A stretch of 64,000 nt of DNA from Amycolatopsis sp. CA-126428 (GCF_002904335.1 NZ_PPHF01000069.1:1-64000), one strand, 5' to 3'; counted from the first letter of the stretch, positions 9,798-20,680 are shown. Notes: generated from the sequence alone by a model not told the origin. A program made the numbers and translations.

Positions 9798-10982
9798 ATG
9801 AAGCTCACGGGTCTGCTCACGCGGAATCAAGAACCCCTGCCGGGGATCACCGGGGTCGCCCGGGTCGACCGCCGCACCCGCGAGCTGCTGCGCCGGATCA
9901 GTCCCGGCGACATCGTCGTGCTCGACCAGCTGGACCTCGACCGCGCGACGGCCGACGCCCTGGTCGAGGCCGAGGTCGCGGGCGTGGTCAACGCGTCGCC
10001 GTCGATTTCCGGCCGGTTTCCCAACATGGGGCCGGAGATCCTCGTCGCCGCCGGTATCCCGCTCGTCGATTCGGTCGGCGGCGAGCTGCTGCGCTCGATC
10101 AAGGACGGCACGAAGCTGCGGCTGCTCGACGGCGTCGTCTACATCGGCGAACGGCAGGTCGCCTCCGGCATCGAGCAGACCATCGAGAGCGTCGCCGACC
10201 AGATGATCGAGGCGAAAGCCGGGATGTCGACGCAGCTGGAGGCGTTCTCGGCCAACACCATCGAATTCCTGCGCCGCGAGCGCACCCTGATCCTCGACGG
10301 CGTCGGCGTCCCCGAGCTGAAGGTGCCGCTGCGGGACCGGCACGTGCTGGTCGTCGCGGGCGGCAATGGGCACGCCGAGGACCTGAAGAAGCTCAAGAAG
10401 TACATCGTCGAGCACCGCCCGGTGCTGATCGGTGTCGACGCCGGCGCCGACACCCTGCGCGTGCAGGGCTACCAGCCGGACGTCGTCGTCGGCGACCCCA
10501 CCGGCATCGGCACCGCGACCCTGCGCGGCGGCGGCGAGGTCGTCGTGCCCGCCCAGCCCGACGGGCACGCGCCCGGTGTCGAGCGCATCCAGGACCTCGG
10601 CATCGGCGCGGTGACGTTCCCGGCGTCCGGCAACGCCGAAGACCTCGCCCTGCTGCTGGCCGACGCGCACGGCGCGACCCTGGTCGTCACCGTCGGCTTC
10701 CAGGCCACGCTGCGCGAATTCCTCGACCACGGCCGGTCCGGTTCGAACCCGTCGACGTTCCTGACCCGGCTGAAGCTGGGCACGAAGCTCGTCGACGGCA
10801 AGGCGGTGGCGACGCTGCACCGCAACCGGGTGTCGATCGGCTCGGTCGTCCTGCTCGTCCTCGCCGCCGTGGTGGTGGTCGCCGCGGCGCTGCTGGTGTC
10901 CGACGTGGGCTCGGTCTACCTCGACTGGCTCCGGCACACCTGGACTTCGTTCTTCGCCTGGGCCAAGGGACTGTTCACGTGA
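9798..10982 (+). CDS. steA: SteA-like cytokinetic ring protein
   Basis: 394 residues, matching Rv1697 and Corynebacterium SteA in position and layout. It has a cytoplasmic domain related to thiamin pyrophosphokinase (PVLIGVDAGADTLRVQGYQPDVVVGDPTG) and one C-terminal membrane segment (SVVLLVLAAVVVVAAALLV). In corynebacteria SteA and its partner SteB localise to the division site and influence cell separation. The ATG at 9798 gives the expected MKLTGLLTR start; CACCAT lies 7 bases upstream. The stop overlaps the next GTG. Confidence 0.82.
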   Translation: MKLTGLLTRNQEPLPGITGVARVDRRTRELLRRISPGDIVVLDQLDLDRATADALVEAEVAGVVNASPSISGRFPNMGPEILVAAGIPLVDSVGGELLRSIKDGTKLRLLDGVVYIGERQVASGIEQTIESVADQMIEAKAGMSTQLEAFSANTIEFLRRERTLILDGVGVPELKVPLRDRHVLVVAGGNGHAEDLKKLKKYIVEHRPVLIGVDAGADTLRVQGYQPDVVVGDPTGIGTATLRGGGEVVVPAQPDGHAPGVERIQDLGIGAVTFPASGNAEDLALLLADAHGATLVVTVGFQATLREFLDHGRSGSNPSTFLTRLKLGTKLVDGKAVATLHRNRVSIGSVVLLVLAAVVVVAAALLVSDVGSVYLDWLRHTWTSFFAWAKGLFT

Positions 10983-11929
10983 TTTCGCTGCGCTACCACG
11001 TAGTTTCCATCGCCGCCTGCTTCCTCGCGCTGGCCGTCGGCGTCGTGCTCGGCTCGACGGCGCTCAACGGCTCGCTGCTGTCCGGGCTGGCGGGGGAGAA
11101 GAAGGACCTCGGCAGCCAGGTCGCCGACCTGGAGGCGCAGCGCAACGCGCTCAACGCCCGGCTGGCCGACGCCGACGCCTTCGCCGGCTCGATGGGCCCG
11201 AAGGTCGTCGCCGGTGTGCTCGACAAGCGGTCGGTCGTGCTGGTGACCACCGAAGACGCGCGCCCGGCCGACCGGGACGCGGTCAAGCAGCTGATCGGCC
11301 AGGCCGGGGCCGCGGTGACCGGTGAGGTGCAGCTGACGGCGGCGTTCGCCGACCCCGGGAAGGCCGACCAGCTGCGCGACGTCGTCACGCGGCTGCAGCC
11401 GGCCGGTTCGAAGTTCCCGACCGCGGGCGACTCCGGCACGCTCGCCGGCGCGCTGCTCGGCTCGGTGCTGCTGCTGGACAAGACCACGGCGAAACCGCAG
11501 TCCTCGCCGGAGGAACTGGCGGCGGCGCTGAGCGGCCTCACCGACGGCGGGTTCGTCAAGGCGAGCCAGGACGTCAAGCCGGCGCAGCTGGCGATCGTGC
11601 TCACCGGCGCCCAGGCGACCGGCGACGGCGCGGGCGACCGCGCGGCGACGATCGCCCGGGTCGCGACGCAGCTCGACCGCAGCGGCGCGGGCGCGGTCCT
11701 GGCGGGCGACGCCGGTTCCGCCGACGGCACCGGCGCGCTGGGCGTGGTCCGGGCGGACACGTCGGCGACGTCGATCCTGTCCACAGTGGACAACGCGGAC
11801 ACGTCGGCGGGCCGGGTGAGCACGGTGCTGGCGTTGAAGGAACAGCTCGACGGCGGCGCGGGCCGCTACGGCGTGGCGGGCAACGCGCAGGCCCCGGCGC
11901 CGGGCGTCACCGCACCGGCCGGCAACTGA
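10979..11929 (+). CDS. steB: MctB/SteB family membrane-anchored protein (copper transporter family)
   Basis: 316 residues, the Rv1698 (MctB) counterpart. A single N-terminal membrane helix (VVSIAACFLALAVGVVLGSTAL) is followed by a coiled coil (GEKKDLGSQVADLEAQRNALNARLADADAF) and an extracytoplasmic mixed domain. Database names differ: the mycobacterial protein was linked to copper tolerance, the corynebacterial one to cytokinesis with SteA. Co-translation with steA (GTG within the steA stop region) favours the division role here. The start gives VISLRYHVVSIAA, as in homologues. Confidence 0.8.
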   Translation: MISLRYHVVSIAACFLALAVGVVLGSTALNGSLLSGLAGEKKDLGSQVADLEAQRNALNARLADADAFAGSMGPKVVAGVLDKRSVVLVTTEDARPADRDAVKQLIGQAGAAVTGEVQLTAAFADPGKADQLRDVVTRLQPAGSKFPTAGDSGTLAGALLGSVLLLDKTTAKPQSSPEELAAALSGLTDGGFVKASQDVKPAQLAIVLTGAQATGDGAGDRAATIARVATQLDRSGAGAVLAGDAGSADGTGALGVVRADTSATSILSTVDNADTSAGRVSTVLALKEQLDGGAGRYGVAGNAQAPAPGVTAPAGN

Positions 11930-11946
11930 CTTGGTCTGCCGCGGCT

Positions 11947-11994
11947 CGTCGTGAGTGGTAAGGCGGGTTAGAACCCGCCTTACCACTCACGACG
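11947..11994. terminator. Bidirectional hairpin, 23-bp perfect arms (family copy 1)
   Basis: Arms 11947-11969 and 11972-11994 are perfectly complementary with a 2-base loop, and contain GTGAGTGGTAAGG then GGGTT. It lies between the convergent steB and alginate lyase genes, filling the gap exactly. Nearly the same sequence recurs at 40353-40400. Confidence 0.8.
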
Positions 11995-11995
11995 G

Positions 11996-13261
11996 TTACT
12001 TGAGGGGCGGGTCGAGCGGGAAGCAGGACACCCGCGCCGGCCATGTGTCGCCGCCCGTGGGCAACGGCATCTGCTTGAGTGCCTTCGCCGCGTCCGTGTC
12101 GTGGGCTTCCTCGGCCGCCGCGTGGAAGATGTCCGCCGCGATCGACTGGTCGAACACGCCGATCTGCTGGTGGGGCCACACTTCCGCGCCGTGCAGCGCG
12201 GCCGGGATCAGCTGGTCGACGACCTTCCGCAACGTCACGCCGTTCGCCGCCCGGTACTTCCAGACGTCGACGCCGAGGTTCTTGCCGACCTCCGCCAGCC
12301 GGCCCCACGCCGTCAGGTTGAAGTTGACGTAGTGCCACGACATCGTGCGCGAGAGCTCGAGCGGCTGGCTGCCGTCCGCGGCGAACTGCACCGGGAACCG
12401 CTTCTGCTCCGCGTCCAGCACGATCTTCTTCGCTTCGGAGCGCTTCCCCAGGTACGCCGAGATCGTCGCGTTCTGCATGTCGAGGAACGTGCCGTGGTTG
12501 TTGGTGGCGGCCAGTTCCAGCTTGGCCTGCGGGCTGGTCTGCATCCAGCTCAGGTACTGCGTCAGCCAGGCCTTGATCCCGGAGCGGTCCGTCCCGGTCC
12601 AGCCCGGCGCGCCGCCGTCGAGGAGCGCGAACGCGTCCATCAGCTGGCTGAACGACTGCGTGGAGTCGATGATCCCGGTGCCGCTCACGGTGTTGCGGCA
12701 CGGCACGATCTGCGAATACGTCATGTTCGGGTTCATCCGGGTGGCCGGGTCGAGGAACCACGTCCGGATGTCCAGCGCCGCCCGCTTCGCGTACTTCGCG
12801 TCCCCGGTGTAGTACCAGGCCAGCGAGAGGTAGTACATCGCGTCCCAGGCCCACATCCGGTAGGTGTGGTCGGTGATCGCGTCGGCCTCCGGGTTGCGCT
12901 GGCCGTCCTTGCTGACGTACGGGCAGCCCTGCGGGTTTTCCGGCGTCTTCGGCTGGCTCGCCCACCAGTAGGGCGCCTGGCTCGTGTAGTCGTGCTTGTC
13001 GCCGCTCGGTGGCGCGGACGGCTTGTCCATGACCGACCACGGCCCGGCGGTGAGCGCGGTGTCCGCCTTGGCCAGCACCGCCTTCAGCGCGTCGCGCTGG
13101 GCCTTGGTCGCGTGGCCACCGCGGATCGCTTGCTTGACGTTCGCGAGCTTGGCGCCGTCGGTGACGACGGTGTGCGGCGGGGACGCGGCCACCGCCGTCC
13201 CGCTCACCGGGACCAGGACCACGCTCATCGACAACGCCAGTGCGCCCAACACCCTTCGCAC
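11996..13261 (-). CDS. Secreted alginate lyase family (PL5-like) protein
   Basis: A 421-residue exported protein. The signal peptide is VRRVLGALALSMSVVLVPVSGTAVAA. The mature part is an all-helical (alpha/alpha toroid) alginate lyase domain with the catalytic NNH signature (AATNNHGTFLD), SMSWHYVNF and Trp/Tyr-rich helices (YRMWAWDAMYYLSLAWYYTGD). Such enzymes beta-eliminate mannuronate-containing polymers, but the true substrate here could be another acidic polysaccharide. I chose GTG 13261 because AAAGGG lies upstream and it begins the signal peptide; an in-frame ATG 14 codons upstream is less likely. Confidence 0.8.
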   Translation of the reverse strand: MRRVLGALALSMSVVLVPVSGTAVAASPPHTVVTDGAKLANVKQAIRGGHATKAQRDALKAVLAKADTALTAGPWSVMDKPSAPPSGDKHDYTSQAPYWWASQPKTPENPQGCPYVSKDGQRNPEADAITDHTYRMWAWDAMYYLSLAWYYTGDAKYAKRAALDIRTWFLDPATRMNPNMTYSQIVPCRNTVSGTGIIDSTQSFSQLMDAFALLDGGAPGWTGTDRSGIKAWLTQYLSWMQTSPQAKLELAATNNHGTFLDMQNATISAYLGKRSEAKKIVLDAEQKRFPVQFAADGSQPLELSRTMSWHYVNFNLTAWGRLAEVGKNLGVDVWKYRAANGVTLRKVVDQLIPAALHGAEVWPHQQIGVFDQSIAADIFHAAAEEAHDTDAAKALKQMPLPTGGDTWPARVSCFPLDPPLK

Positions 13262-13352
13262 TTCGACCGCCCTTTCGGGGACGTCAAAATCCCCACTCGT
13301 CACCGGGCGGCGGTACGGCTGCAGGGATTCTGACCGGGCGGAGCGGCGGGTG

Positions 13353-14060
13353 TCAATCAGGCCAGGTACGGCGCTTGTCCAGCGGCTTCGCGTAGGACCC
13401 CGCGCGGCTCGTCTTGAGCCCGAGCGCCACCAGCGACTCCGCGAGCCGGACGGCGGCCGCGACGCCGTCGATGACGGGAATGTCCAGCATCGTCGCGATC
13501 TTCCGGTCCAGCCCGGTCATCCCCGCGCAGCCGAGCACCAGCACCTCCGCCCCGGCGTCCCGCGCGCGGCGGCCCGCGGTGAGCAACGCCGACTCGGTCC
13601 GGCGGCCGTCGGTCAGCTCCAGCACGCCGAGCCCGGCGCCGGTGACCGTGACGCAGTTCTGCGCCACGCCGGCGGTGTGCAGGCTGTCCTCGATCAGCCC
13701 GCACGTCCGGTCCAAAGTGGTCACCACGCCGTAGCGGCGACCGAGCAGGCAGGCCAGGTGCGCGGCGGCCTCGGTGATGTCGACGACCGGGACGTCCAGC
13801 AGCTCGCGCGCGCCCTCGCGGCCGTGCTCGCCGAACCCGGCGAGCACGACGGCGTCGAACGGTTCGTCCAGGCCCCGCAACAGGTCCAGCACGGCCGCGG
13901 CGGACAGGAAGCTGTCCAGCCAGCCCTCGGCCGACTCCGGGCCCCAGCGTGGCGTCCGGGCGAGGATCTCGGTGCCGGGGCTCGCGGCCGCGCGGGCCCC
14001 GGCTTCGATCTCCTTCGTCATCGCCTCGGTGGTGTTGCAGTTGGTGACGACGATCCTCAT
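13353..14060 (-). CDS. Asp/Glu/hydantoin racemase superfamily protein lacking the first catalytic Cys
   Basis: A 235-residue protein of the Asp/Glu/hydantoin racemase fold (MRIVVTNCNTTEAMTKEIE...). Two-base racemases of this fold use two cysteines. Here the second is present (VLVLGCAGMTG, Cys178), but the first position reads LAGFGEHG with Gly75. A Gly/Cys pair is the arrangement of arylmalonate decarboxylase, so decarboxylase or lyase chemistry is possible. Its start overlaps the permease stop by ATGA, so permease and enzyme form an operon that probably handles a nucleobase, hydantoin or allantoin-like compound. Confidence 0.8.
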   Translation of the reverse strand: MRIVVTNCNTTEAMTKEIEAGARAAASPGTEILARTPRWGPESAEGWLDSFLSAAAVLDLLRGLDEPFDAVVLAGFGEHGREGARELLDVPVVDITEAAAHLACLLGRRYGVVTTLDRTCGLIEDSLHTAGVAQNCVTVTGAGLGVLELTDGRRTESALLTAGRRARDAGAEVLVLGCAGMTGLDRKIATMLDIPVIDGVAAAVRLAESLVALGLKTSRAGSYAKPLDKRRTWPD

Positions 14061-15478
14061 CGATGCTTCCTGGAAACCGCGTAGTACAGGGCAGCCGAGG
14101 ACGCCGTGCCGATGAACCACGAGTACGGCGCGGCCGGGGCGAAGTACGGCACCAGCGCGATCACCGCGGCGAGCGCGGCGGTCGGGAAGAACGTCACCAG
14201 CGCGCGCGGGTTCACCCGCGGGTAGATCCCGCCGTCGACGAACAGCTGGGCGACGTCGACCTTGCCGCGCCGGATCAGGTAGTAGTCGACGATCATGATG
14301 CCGAACAGCGGGCCGAGGAACGCGCCGAGCCCGCCGAGGAAGTAGTTGACCACCGCCGGCGAGGAGTACAGCTTCCACGGCAGCACGCACAGCGCCGCCA
14401 CCGCGCTGATCATCCCGCCGACGGTGAAGCTGATCCGCTTCGGCCAGATGTTGGCCAGGTCGTAGGCCGGGGAGACGAAGTTGGCGACGATGTTGACGCC
14501 CATGGTGGCGATCGCGAACGTCAGCGCGCCGATGATGAGCACCGGCGTGTTGTGCACCTTGGACAGCAGCTCGGCCGGGTCGGTGATCGCCTCGCCGAAC
14601 ACCTGCATGCTGCCCGCGGTGACGACCACCGACAGCAGCGCGAACGCCGTCGAGTTGATCGGCAGGCCCCAGAAGTTGCCGCGCCGCACGGTCTTCTGGT
14701 CCGGGGCGAAGCGGGAGAAGTCGCAGAAGTTGAGCATGAGCGTGCCGTAGGTGGCCAGGATGAGCCCGGCCGCGCCGAACCACTGCCGGATCTGCTCGCC
14801 GGTGGACAGCTGCTTCGGGCTGCTGGTGAAGGAGATGTTCCAGTGTCCGGCGGCGAGGATCCAGACGGCGAGCGCGATCATCACGACCCAGATCGCCGGG
14901 CCGCACCAGTCCTGGAACTTGCGCACCGACTCCATGCCGCGGGTCAGGATCAGCGCCTGGACCGCCCACAGCGCGACGAAGCAGATCCAGCCCAGCGCGT
15001 GCAGGCCGAGGAAGCCGTGTTCGGTCAGGGGTTTCAGGCCCGGGTCGATGGCGAGCACGAGCAGCGTGATGGCGACGCTCGCGAGGTAGGTCTGGATGCC
15101 GTACCAGAAGATCGCGATGACCGCCCGGATCAGCGCGGGCAGGTTGGCGCCGAACGTGCCGAAGCTGATCCGCGCCACGACCGGGAACGGTACGCCGGTG
15201 CGCTGGCCGATCCGGCCCATCAGGTTCATGCCCACGTAGATGATCACGAACCCGAACAGCAGCGCGGTGAACACCTGCCAGGCCGACAGGCCGAGCACGA
15301 ACAGGCCGGCCGCGAAGGTGTAGTTGCCGAGGTTGTGCACGTCGGACATCCACAGCGCGAAGATGTCGTAGACCTTCCACCGGCGTTCCTTCGCGGGGCC
15401 GAGGTCTTCGTTCCAGAGGCGGGGATCGGGCGGCGGGGTGGTCTCTTGCGAGGGTTCGGTGAGCGGGGCGGCGGTCAT
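14057..15478 (-). CDS. NCS1 family nucleobase/hydantoin/allantoin permease
   Basis: A 473-residue membrane protein with about 12 hydrophobic helices, of the nucleobase:cation symporter-1 family. Typical features are the start PRLWNEDLGPAKERRWKVYDIFALWMSDVHNLGNY, the repeat GRIGQRTGVPFPVVARISFG, and PAYDLANIWPKRISF. Family members import allantoin, hydantoins, uracil or cytosine with Na+ or H+. GGAGGG stands 6 bases before ATG 15478. The operator-like repeat at 15512-15542 lies just upstream, between it and a divergent GntR gene. Confidence 0.9.
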   Translation of the reverse strand: MTAAPLTEPSQETTPPPDPRLWNEDLGPAKERRWKVYDIFALWMSDVHNLGNYTFAAGLFVLGLSAWQVFTALLFGFVIIYVGMNLMGRIGQRTGVPFPVVARISFGTFGANLPALIRAVIAIFWYGIQTYLASVAITLLVLAIDPGLKPLTEHGFLGLHALGWICFVALWAVQALILTRGMESVRKFQDWCGPAIWVVMIALAVWILAAGHWNISFTSSPKQLSTGEQIRQWFGAAGLILATYGTLMLNFCDFSRFAPDQKTVRRGNFWGLPINSTAFALLSVVVTAGSMQVFGEAITDPAELLSKVHNTPVLIIGALTFAIATMGVNIVANFVSPAYDLANIWPKRISFTVGGMISAVAALCVLPWKLYSSPAVVNYFLGGLGAFLGPLFGIMIVDYYLIRRGKVDVAQLFVDGGIYPRVNPRALVTFFPTAALAAVIALVPYFAPAAPYSWFIGTASSAALYYAVSRKHR

Positions 15479-15511
15479 GCGGAGCCCTCCGATCGACGTG
15501 CGGTGACGGCG

Positions 15512-15542
15512 ATTTGGGATACCAAACTTTGGAATCCCAAAT
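15512..15542. promoter_or_regulatory. Candidate GntR operator, near-perfect 31-bp palindrome
   Basis: ATTTGGGATACCAAA (15512-15526), one central C, then TTTGGAATCCCAAAT (15528-15542). The arms match at 14 of 15 positions. It is AT-rich against its surroundings and lies between the divergent permease and GntR genes. It contains TTGGNATCC half-sites like those of FCD-type GntR regulators. Confidence 0.72.
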
Positions 15543-15629
15543 ATCACCCCGGCGTCCGCCGCCGTCAACCCTCCGGCCGATAAACTCGGGTAACGACGTG
15601 TTACGGCGGTGTTGAGCGAGAGGGGTCCG

Positions 15630-16283
15630 GTGAGCGAGCGGCAACCCCTCGCGGCCACGCGGCAGCGGGTGCGCGACGAGCTGCGCGAACGAATTCTGAC
15701 CGGCCGGCTCCGCCCGGGTGACCGGCTGGTGGAGCGCGAGCTGGCCGAGGACCTCGGCGTCTCCCGCGTCCCGGTCCGGGAGGCCATCCGCAGCCTGGAG
15801 GCCGAAGGGTTCCTCGTCGTGCAGTCGCCGCGCCGGGTCGTCGTCCGGCAGCTGGCCCGGGTCGACGTCGAGGAGCTGTTCGACGTCCGGGAGGCCCTCG
15901 AAGGGCTGGCCGCCGGGCTGGCGGCGGCCCGCGCGGGCGCGGCGGAGCTGAAGCGGCTCGACCGCGTGCTCGCCGACGCCGCCCGCGCGACGGCCCGCGG
16001 TGACGCGGCCCGGATCACCGCGCTGAACTCGCGCTTCCACGACGAGATCGTCGCCATCGCGGGCAACGCGCTGCTGACGACCATGCTCCAGCCCCTCGAA
16101 GGCCGGCTCCGCTGGCTCACGAGCCAGAACGAGCACTGGACCGAACTGCTCGACGAACACCGGCGGCTCTACGAGGCGATCGCGTCGGGGGACGCCGAGC
16201 GCGCCAAGGCGTCCGCGGTGGAGCACGTGCGGGTCAACCGGGACGTCACGCTGAGGTCGCTCTTTCCCCAGGTCACAGCTTGA
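15630..16283 (+). CDS. GntR family (FadR/FCD subfamily) transcriptional regulator
   Basis: A 217-residue regulator. The N-terminal winged helix is typical of GntR (LRERILTGRLRPGDRLVERELAEDLGVSRVPVREAIRSLEAEGFLVV). The C-terminal FCD ligand domain is all-helical (LFDVREALEGLAAGLAAAR; NSRFHDEIVAIAGN; EHRRLYEAIASGDAERA). FCD proteins often bind metal and a carboxylate effector. It is divergent from the NCS1 permease/racemase-fold operon and probably represses it through the palindrome between them. GTG 15630 is chosen because AGAGGGG precedes it. Confidence 0.9.
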   Translation: MSERQPLAATRQRVRDELRERILTGRLRPGDRLVERELAEDLGVSRVPVREAIRSLEAEGFLVVQSPRRVVVRQLARVDVEELFDVREALEGLAAGLAAARAGAAELKRLDRVLADAARATARGDAARITALNSRFHDEIVAIAGNALLTTMLQPLEGRLRWLTSQNEHWTELLDEHRRLYEAIASGDAERAKASAVEHVRVNRDVTLRSLFPQVTA

Positions 16284-16488
16284 TGACGAAGGTCACGCTG
16301 CGTACCTGACAACTCACGCGTTAACATGATCGCGGGGCCCTCGCTCCTTGAGCGGCAGTGGCATATCCGACAGTGCGGAACTGCCCGGCCAACAGGCGCT
16401 TCCCAGCGGCTTCATGGGAAATTCACAGAATGGGTGGCAAGTCTGACAACGTGAACCACGCCGACGACGGTGCCGGATCGGCGGCACG

Positions 16489-17649
16489 ATGACGACTGCC
16501 CAGGCCACGCTCGAGGCCCCCGCCCCCGCTGCGAGACGGGGCGGCAAAGCGCCCTACCTCCACCAGATCGACCTCTTCCGGTTGGTCACGTTCGCCTGCG
16601 TCATCCTCATCCACGTGGTGGGCGCGACGAACTTCGCGCAGGACGTCGGGGCCAACGCCGTCGAGACGCCGCTGCACTTCACCCGGGAAGCCTTCTTCGC
16701 GCTCACCGGGTTCGTGCTGGTGTTCCAGAACCGCCGCCGCGAGTTCACCGCGGGCGACTTCTGGCGCCGGCGGCTCCCGCTGGTCGCCACGCCCTACCTC
16801 GCGTGGTCGATGTTCTTCTGGGCGTACGGCCTGGTGACCGGCGAGCAGCAGCCGGGCTCGCTCGAGGCGTCGATGCGCCTGCTGCTCAAGGACCTCGTCA
16901 CCGGCGGTGCCTGGTACCACCTGTACTTCCTGCTCGTGACGATGCAGGTCTACCTGCTGTTCCCGGCGCTGATGAAGCTGCTGCGGGCGACCGAGGGCAA
17001 GCACAAGTGGCTGCTGCTCGGCAGCGGGCTGCTGCAGGTCGGCGTGACGCTGTTCATGACCTACCAGCCGCTCGGCGTGAGCTACGAGACGATCACCCAC
17101 CTGTACGGCACGATCCTGCCGTACCAGTTCTACACGCTGTTCGGCGCCGTGGTGGCCATGCACTTCGAGACCGTGCACGCCTGGGCCGGGCGGCACCGGC
17201 TGCTGCTCGGCGGCGCGGTGGTGGCGGTGCTGGCCGGCACCGAGTGGTACTACTTCCGGACCGTCCACAGTGGAACTTTTCCGCAGGTGGCCAGCGACCC
17301 GTTCCAGCCGTACCTGATCCCGTGGTTCCTCACCGTGATCGCGGCGATCTACGCGCTGGCGACGAGGTGGGCGGCGCGCCGCCGGGAAGGCAGCCGCGGG
17401 GCCCGGGTGGTCTCGTGGGCGGCGAACCGGTCGTTCAGCATCTTCCTCGTGCACCCGCTCGCCCTGGCGCTGCTCGGGCCGGCGATCCCGCACGTCGCGG
17501 AGCGGTTCGGGGCGCCGTGGCTGAGCGTGATCATCTACGCGGGGACGATCGCCCTGACCGTCGTGATCGTGGAGGTCCTGCGGCGGCTGCCGGGGAGCCG
17601 GGCGCTCACCGGCCGGCCGCGGCTCCGTCCGGTGAAGTTTGCGGCTTAA
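16489..17649 (+). CDS. Membrane acyltransferase (Acyltransferase_3 / OafA-like)
   Basis: A 386-residue polytopic membrane protein with about 10 helices. It begins [27 protein letters not shown], the acyltransferase-3 signature with the catalytic-type His in the first helix, and has [15 protein letters not shown] shortly after. Members transfer acyl groups to sugars, peptidoglycan or secondary metabolites. There is no glycan or antibiotic gene next to it, so the acceptor is unknown. The 205 bases upstream hold no gene; they include a GTTAAC site at 16320 but no convincing promoter. Confidence 0.82.
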   Translation: MTTAQATLEAPAPAARRGGKAPYLHQIDLFRLVTFACVILIHVVGATNFAQDVGANAVETPLHFTREAFFALTGFVLVFQNRRREFTAGDFWRRRLPLVATPYLAWSMFFWAYGLVTGEQQPGSLEASMRLLLKDLVTGGAWYHLYFLLVTMQVYLLFPALMKLLRATEGKHKWLLLGSGLLQVGVTLFMTYQPLGVSYETITHLYGTILPYQFYTLFGAVVAMHFETVHAWAGRHRLLLGGAVVAVLAGTEWYYFRTVHSGTFPQVASDPFQPYLIPWFLTVIAAIYALATRWAARRREGSRGARVVSWAANRSFSIFLVHPLALALLGPAIPHVAERFGAPWLSVIIYAGTIALTVVIVEVLRRLPGSRALTGRPRLRPVKFAA

Positions 17650-17724
17650 GTCACCCGGGTGGGTGGCTCAGGTCATATCCGGGGTCCCGGGCATGTCTGA
17701 GCGCGCGGATCCGCAGCGGTGGGA

Positions 17725-17730
17725 TATGCT
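17725..17730 (+). promoter_or_regulatory. -10 box TATGCT before pyrG
   Basis: GGATATGCT stands 8 bases before GTG 17739, so the pyrG transcript probably begins at or within a base or two of the start codon. No convincing -35 is seen. Confidence 0.5.
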
Positions 17731-17738
17731 GGCGGCCC

Positions 17739-19435
<1,697 letters not shown>

Positions 19436-19439
<4 letters not shown>

Positions 19440-20065
19440 CCGCCCCGGGCGAGCACGAGTTCAGCGTCGCGGCCAGCCGGGACGTCCACATCGGACGCGT
19501 CGTCGGCCTGCGCGTCGACGACGTCGTGATGCCGGGCGGGGACACCGCGGTCCGCGAGGTGATCGAGCACCTCGGCGCGGTGGCGATCGTCGCGCTGGAC
19601 GAGGACGAGCAGGTCACGCTCATCCACCAGTACCGGCACCCGATCGGGCACCGGCTGTGGGAGCTGCCCGCGGGCCTGATCGACCACCTCGGCGAGGACC
19701 CGGTCGGCACGGCCAAGCGCGAGCTGGTCGAGGAGGTCGGCCTGGCCGCGTCGGACTGGGTGACCCTGGTCGACGTCGCGGCGTCGCCGGGCTTCACCGA
19801 CGAGGTCGTGCGGGTGTTCCTGGCCCGTGGGCTGTCCGATGTGGACCGCGAGGTGCTCGGCGAGGAGGAGGCGGACCTGGTCATCCGCAAGTTCCCGCTC
19901 GCCGAGGCGGTCCGGATGGCCCTGGCGGGCGAGCTGCTCAACGGCGCCACCGTCTCCGGCGTGCTGGCCACCCACGCGGTGCTCACCGGCGTGGCTCCGG
20001 CCCGCCCGGCGGACGCCCCGTGGGAGGACCGCCCGACGGCGTTCGCCAAGCGCAAGCAAGCCTGA
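19436..20065 (+). CDS. NUDIX ADP-ribose pyrophosphatase-like hydrolase
   Basis: A 209-residue protein matching Rv1700 in position. The Nudix box is [17 protein letters not shown] followed by LVEEVGL; it retains the REXXEE glutamates that bind Mg2+. ELPAG just before it and the overall length fit ADP-ribose pyrophosphatases, which split ADP-ribose into AMP and ribose 5-phosphate. It is translationally coupled to pyrG through ATGA. The substrate is inferred from the mycobacterial enzyme. Confidence 0.9.
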
Positions 20066-20068
20066 CGT

Positions 20069-20117
20069 CGCGGATGACTCATTCGGGACCTCCCGCGTCC
20101 CGAATGAGTCATTCGCG
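20069..20117. terminator. Bidirectional hairpin with 21-bp arms
   Basis: Arms 20069-20089 and 20097-20117 match at 20 of 21 positions around a 7-base loop. They contain GATGACTCATTCGGGAC. It lies between the convergent NUDIX and TM2 genes, the usual place for a shared terminator. Confidence 0.75.
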
Positions 20118-20122
20118 GCCCG

Positions 20123-20626
20123 TCAGGGGCGGAGCTGGCGGCCTTCTGCGTCGGTGCCGCCGTTGACCAGGAGCATGATGCCGTCGATGATCGGCCAGAA
20201 CACGCCGACGCCGGTGCAGAAGGTGGCGAAGAGCTGGGCGATGCCCAGGCCGGTCTGGCCGGTGTAGAACCGGCCGACGCCGAAGGGCAGCACGATCTGC
20301 AGCACCCCGGCCACCGTCTTCGACCGGGGCGAGTACACCACCGGTGGCGGCCCGTACGGCATCGCCACGGGCATCGAGGGCGGCGCGTACACCTGCTGCG
20401 TCGGCATCGGCATGGGGCCCGGCGGCGGCCCGAAGAAGCCCGGGTGCGGGTGCGGCAGATCGCGGAACAGCGGCCGCAGTTCGCCCAGCGTCGTCGCCGC
20501 GTAGGCGTCGGTCACCCGCGTCTCGTACTCGTCCGGGGTGATGCGGCCCATGCCGAAGTGATCGGCGAGCAACCTCGCCGACTCCTCGCGCTCGGCCGTG
20601 CCGATGCGCAGCTCCTCCGACCCCAT
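20123..20626 (-). CDS. DUF1707 and TM2 domain membrane protein
   Basis: A 167-residue protein. Residues 1-55 form a DUF1707 (SHOCT-like) domain: RIGTAEREESARLLADHFGMGRITPDEYETRVTDAYAATTLGELRPLF. A Pro/Met-rich linker (FFGPPPGPMPMPTQQVYAPPS) is followed by a C-terminal TM2 domain with two helices around a polar turn (YTGQTGLGIAQLFATFCTGVGVFWPIIDGIMLL). The function is unknown; the combination is common in actinobacterial envelopes. The ATG at 20626 is divergent from xerD. Confidence 0.85.
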   Translation of the reverse strand: MGSEELRIGTAEREESARLLADHFGMGRITPDEYETRVTDAYAATTLGELRPLFRDLPHPHPGFFGPPPGPMPMPTQQVYAPPSMPVAMPYGPPPVVYSPRSKTVAGVLQIVLPFGVGRFYTGQTGLGIAQLFATFCTGVGVFWPIIDGIMLLVNGGTDAEGRQLRP

Positions 20627-20680
20627 GGATCCCAAGGTAACCGAACGGGGTTTCTGCCGGGTCACGACCGCGGGGCGGCC

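Noticed and set aside
9713..10978. Upstream extension of the mctB/steB frame through the steA gene
   Set aside because: It only reads steA in another frame; the true start is GTG 10979, which gives the family N-terminus.
10971..10990. CACGTG-centred sequence resembling a parS site
   Set aside because: Only the CACGTG core and about three flanking bases agree with the parS consensus; it lies at the steA/steB junction.
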